Positions 63,831 through 64,000 of a stretch of 64,000 nt of DNA are shown piece by piece. The stretch covers positions 9,744,622 through 9,808,621 of the forward strand of contig NC_092463.1 of the NCBI RefSeq assembly GCF_047495875.1. Direction: 5' to 3'. Numbering within the stretch: the first letter of the stretch is position 1; each line of letters opens with the position of its first letter. This DNA comes from Pithys albifrons albifrons (Eukaryota; Chordata; Aves; Passeriformes; Thamnophilidae). The notes under the pieces were generated by a model. The model saw only the letters and a list, made by a program, of their open reading frames with translations. It had not been told where the DNA came from and searched no databases. The translations under genes were made by a program, and so were the position numbers.

Positions 63831-63975
63831 CGCCGGGTAGTTATCTCCATCAGATTTTATTATGCGACACCAGGATGAACGATTACATACTGTGCAATAA
63901 GCTAAGTGAGGTTTTAATCGCTGCTGCATTTATGGATGGTTTATCCTGACCTTTCATAGCCTTAGAAACCAATAA
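63831..63975. promoter_or_regulatory. CpG-retaining candidate conserved non-coding block
   Basis: Five CpG sites fall within 90 bases (63831, 63834, 63865, 63880 and 63919) in a region that otherwise has almost none. The block also carries ordered words such as GTTATCT (GATA-type), TTTTATTATG (HOX/CDX-type) and TTTAATCG. Kept CpGs in AT-rich DNA can mean selective constraint or low methylation, but from one sequence this is only a candidate. Confidence 0.25.
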
Positions 63976-64000
63976 CTGAAGCAAAACAAAGTTTACCACC

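Larger units (their letters stand above)
55194..64000. other. Gene-free unique sequence to the end of the window
   Basis: No exon or RNA gene is recognised. Simple repeats include a TG-rich microsatellite at 56540-56580, an A/C-rich tract at 58579-58642, and a short TTCTAT-type run at 59047-59072. The frame at 62331-62651 (106 codons, with one hydrophobic segment) has no recognisable family. The last 200 bases hold a CpG-retaining block, listed separately. Confidence 0.6.

Overview
This window looks like AT-rich, gene-poor nuclear DNA from a bird, most likely a songbird (passerine). The basis is its repeats: truncated CR1 retrotransposons in the form usual for birds, and several solo LTRs of avian endogenous retroviruses. 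Two of these LTRs follow families I recognise from bird genomes, and the one at 6979-8054 is of a kind I associate with passerines. There are no operons, no long open reading frames and no recognisable multi-exon gene. The stretch is best read as an intergenic gene desert or part of a very large intron.

Layout. 1-3177 is unique sequence with one candidate fossil repeat. 3178-3745 is a minus-strand CR1 3' fragment. 6979-8054 is a solo LTR whose sense strand is minus (TATA-like box at 7869-7875, AATAAA at 7164-7169). 8055-17791 is unique AT-rich DNA with an ATTA-rich block near 9.75-9.99 kb. 17792-18387 is a plus-strand solo LTR. 18388-36824 is mostly unique, with two short tandem duplications, a G-quadruplex-prone tract, an AT microsatellite, a C-rich tract beside possible regulatory DNA, one candidate terminal coding exon on the minus strand (about 33839-34080) and a long hairpin at 35968-36022. 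36825-37436 is a third solo LTR. 39100-39437 is a fourth, short LTR with an alpharetrovirus-like arrangement and a matching 5-bp target duplication. Around 45.64-46.26 kb lie a degraded CR1-like segment, a GC-rich block and a 5S rRNA-derived sequence. At 47.9 and 48.9 kb the same non-coding element occurs twice, 951 bp apart. 55060-55193 is another CR1 end. The rest is unique sequence with simple repeats.

There is no gene set to integrate. What can be read is a record of retroelement insertion (at least two CR1 insertions and four LTRs, all lacking internal viral genes) in otherwise quiet DNA, with a few blocks that could be regulatory. The most interesting items are the duplicated non-coding element, the 5S-headed composite, the alpharetrovirus-like LTR and the candidate exon. 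Family assignments rest on recalled consensus patterns; no alignment or database search was run.
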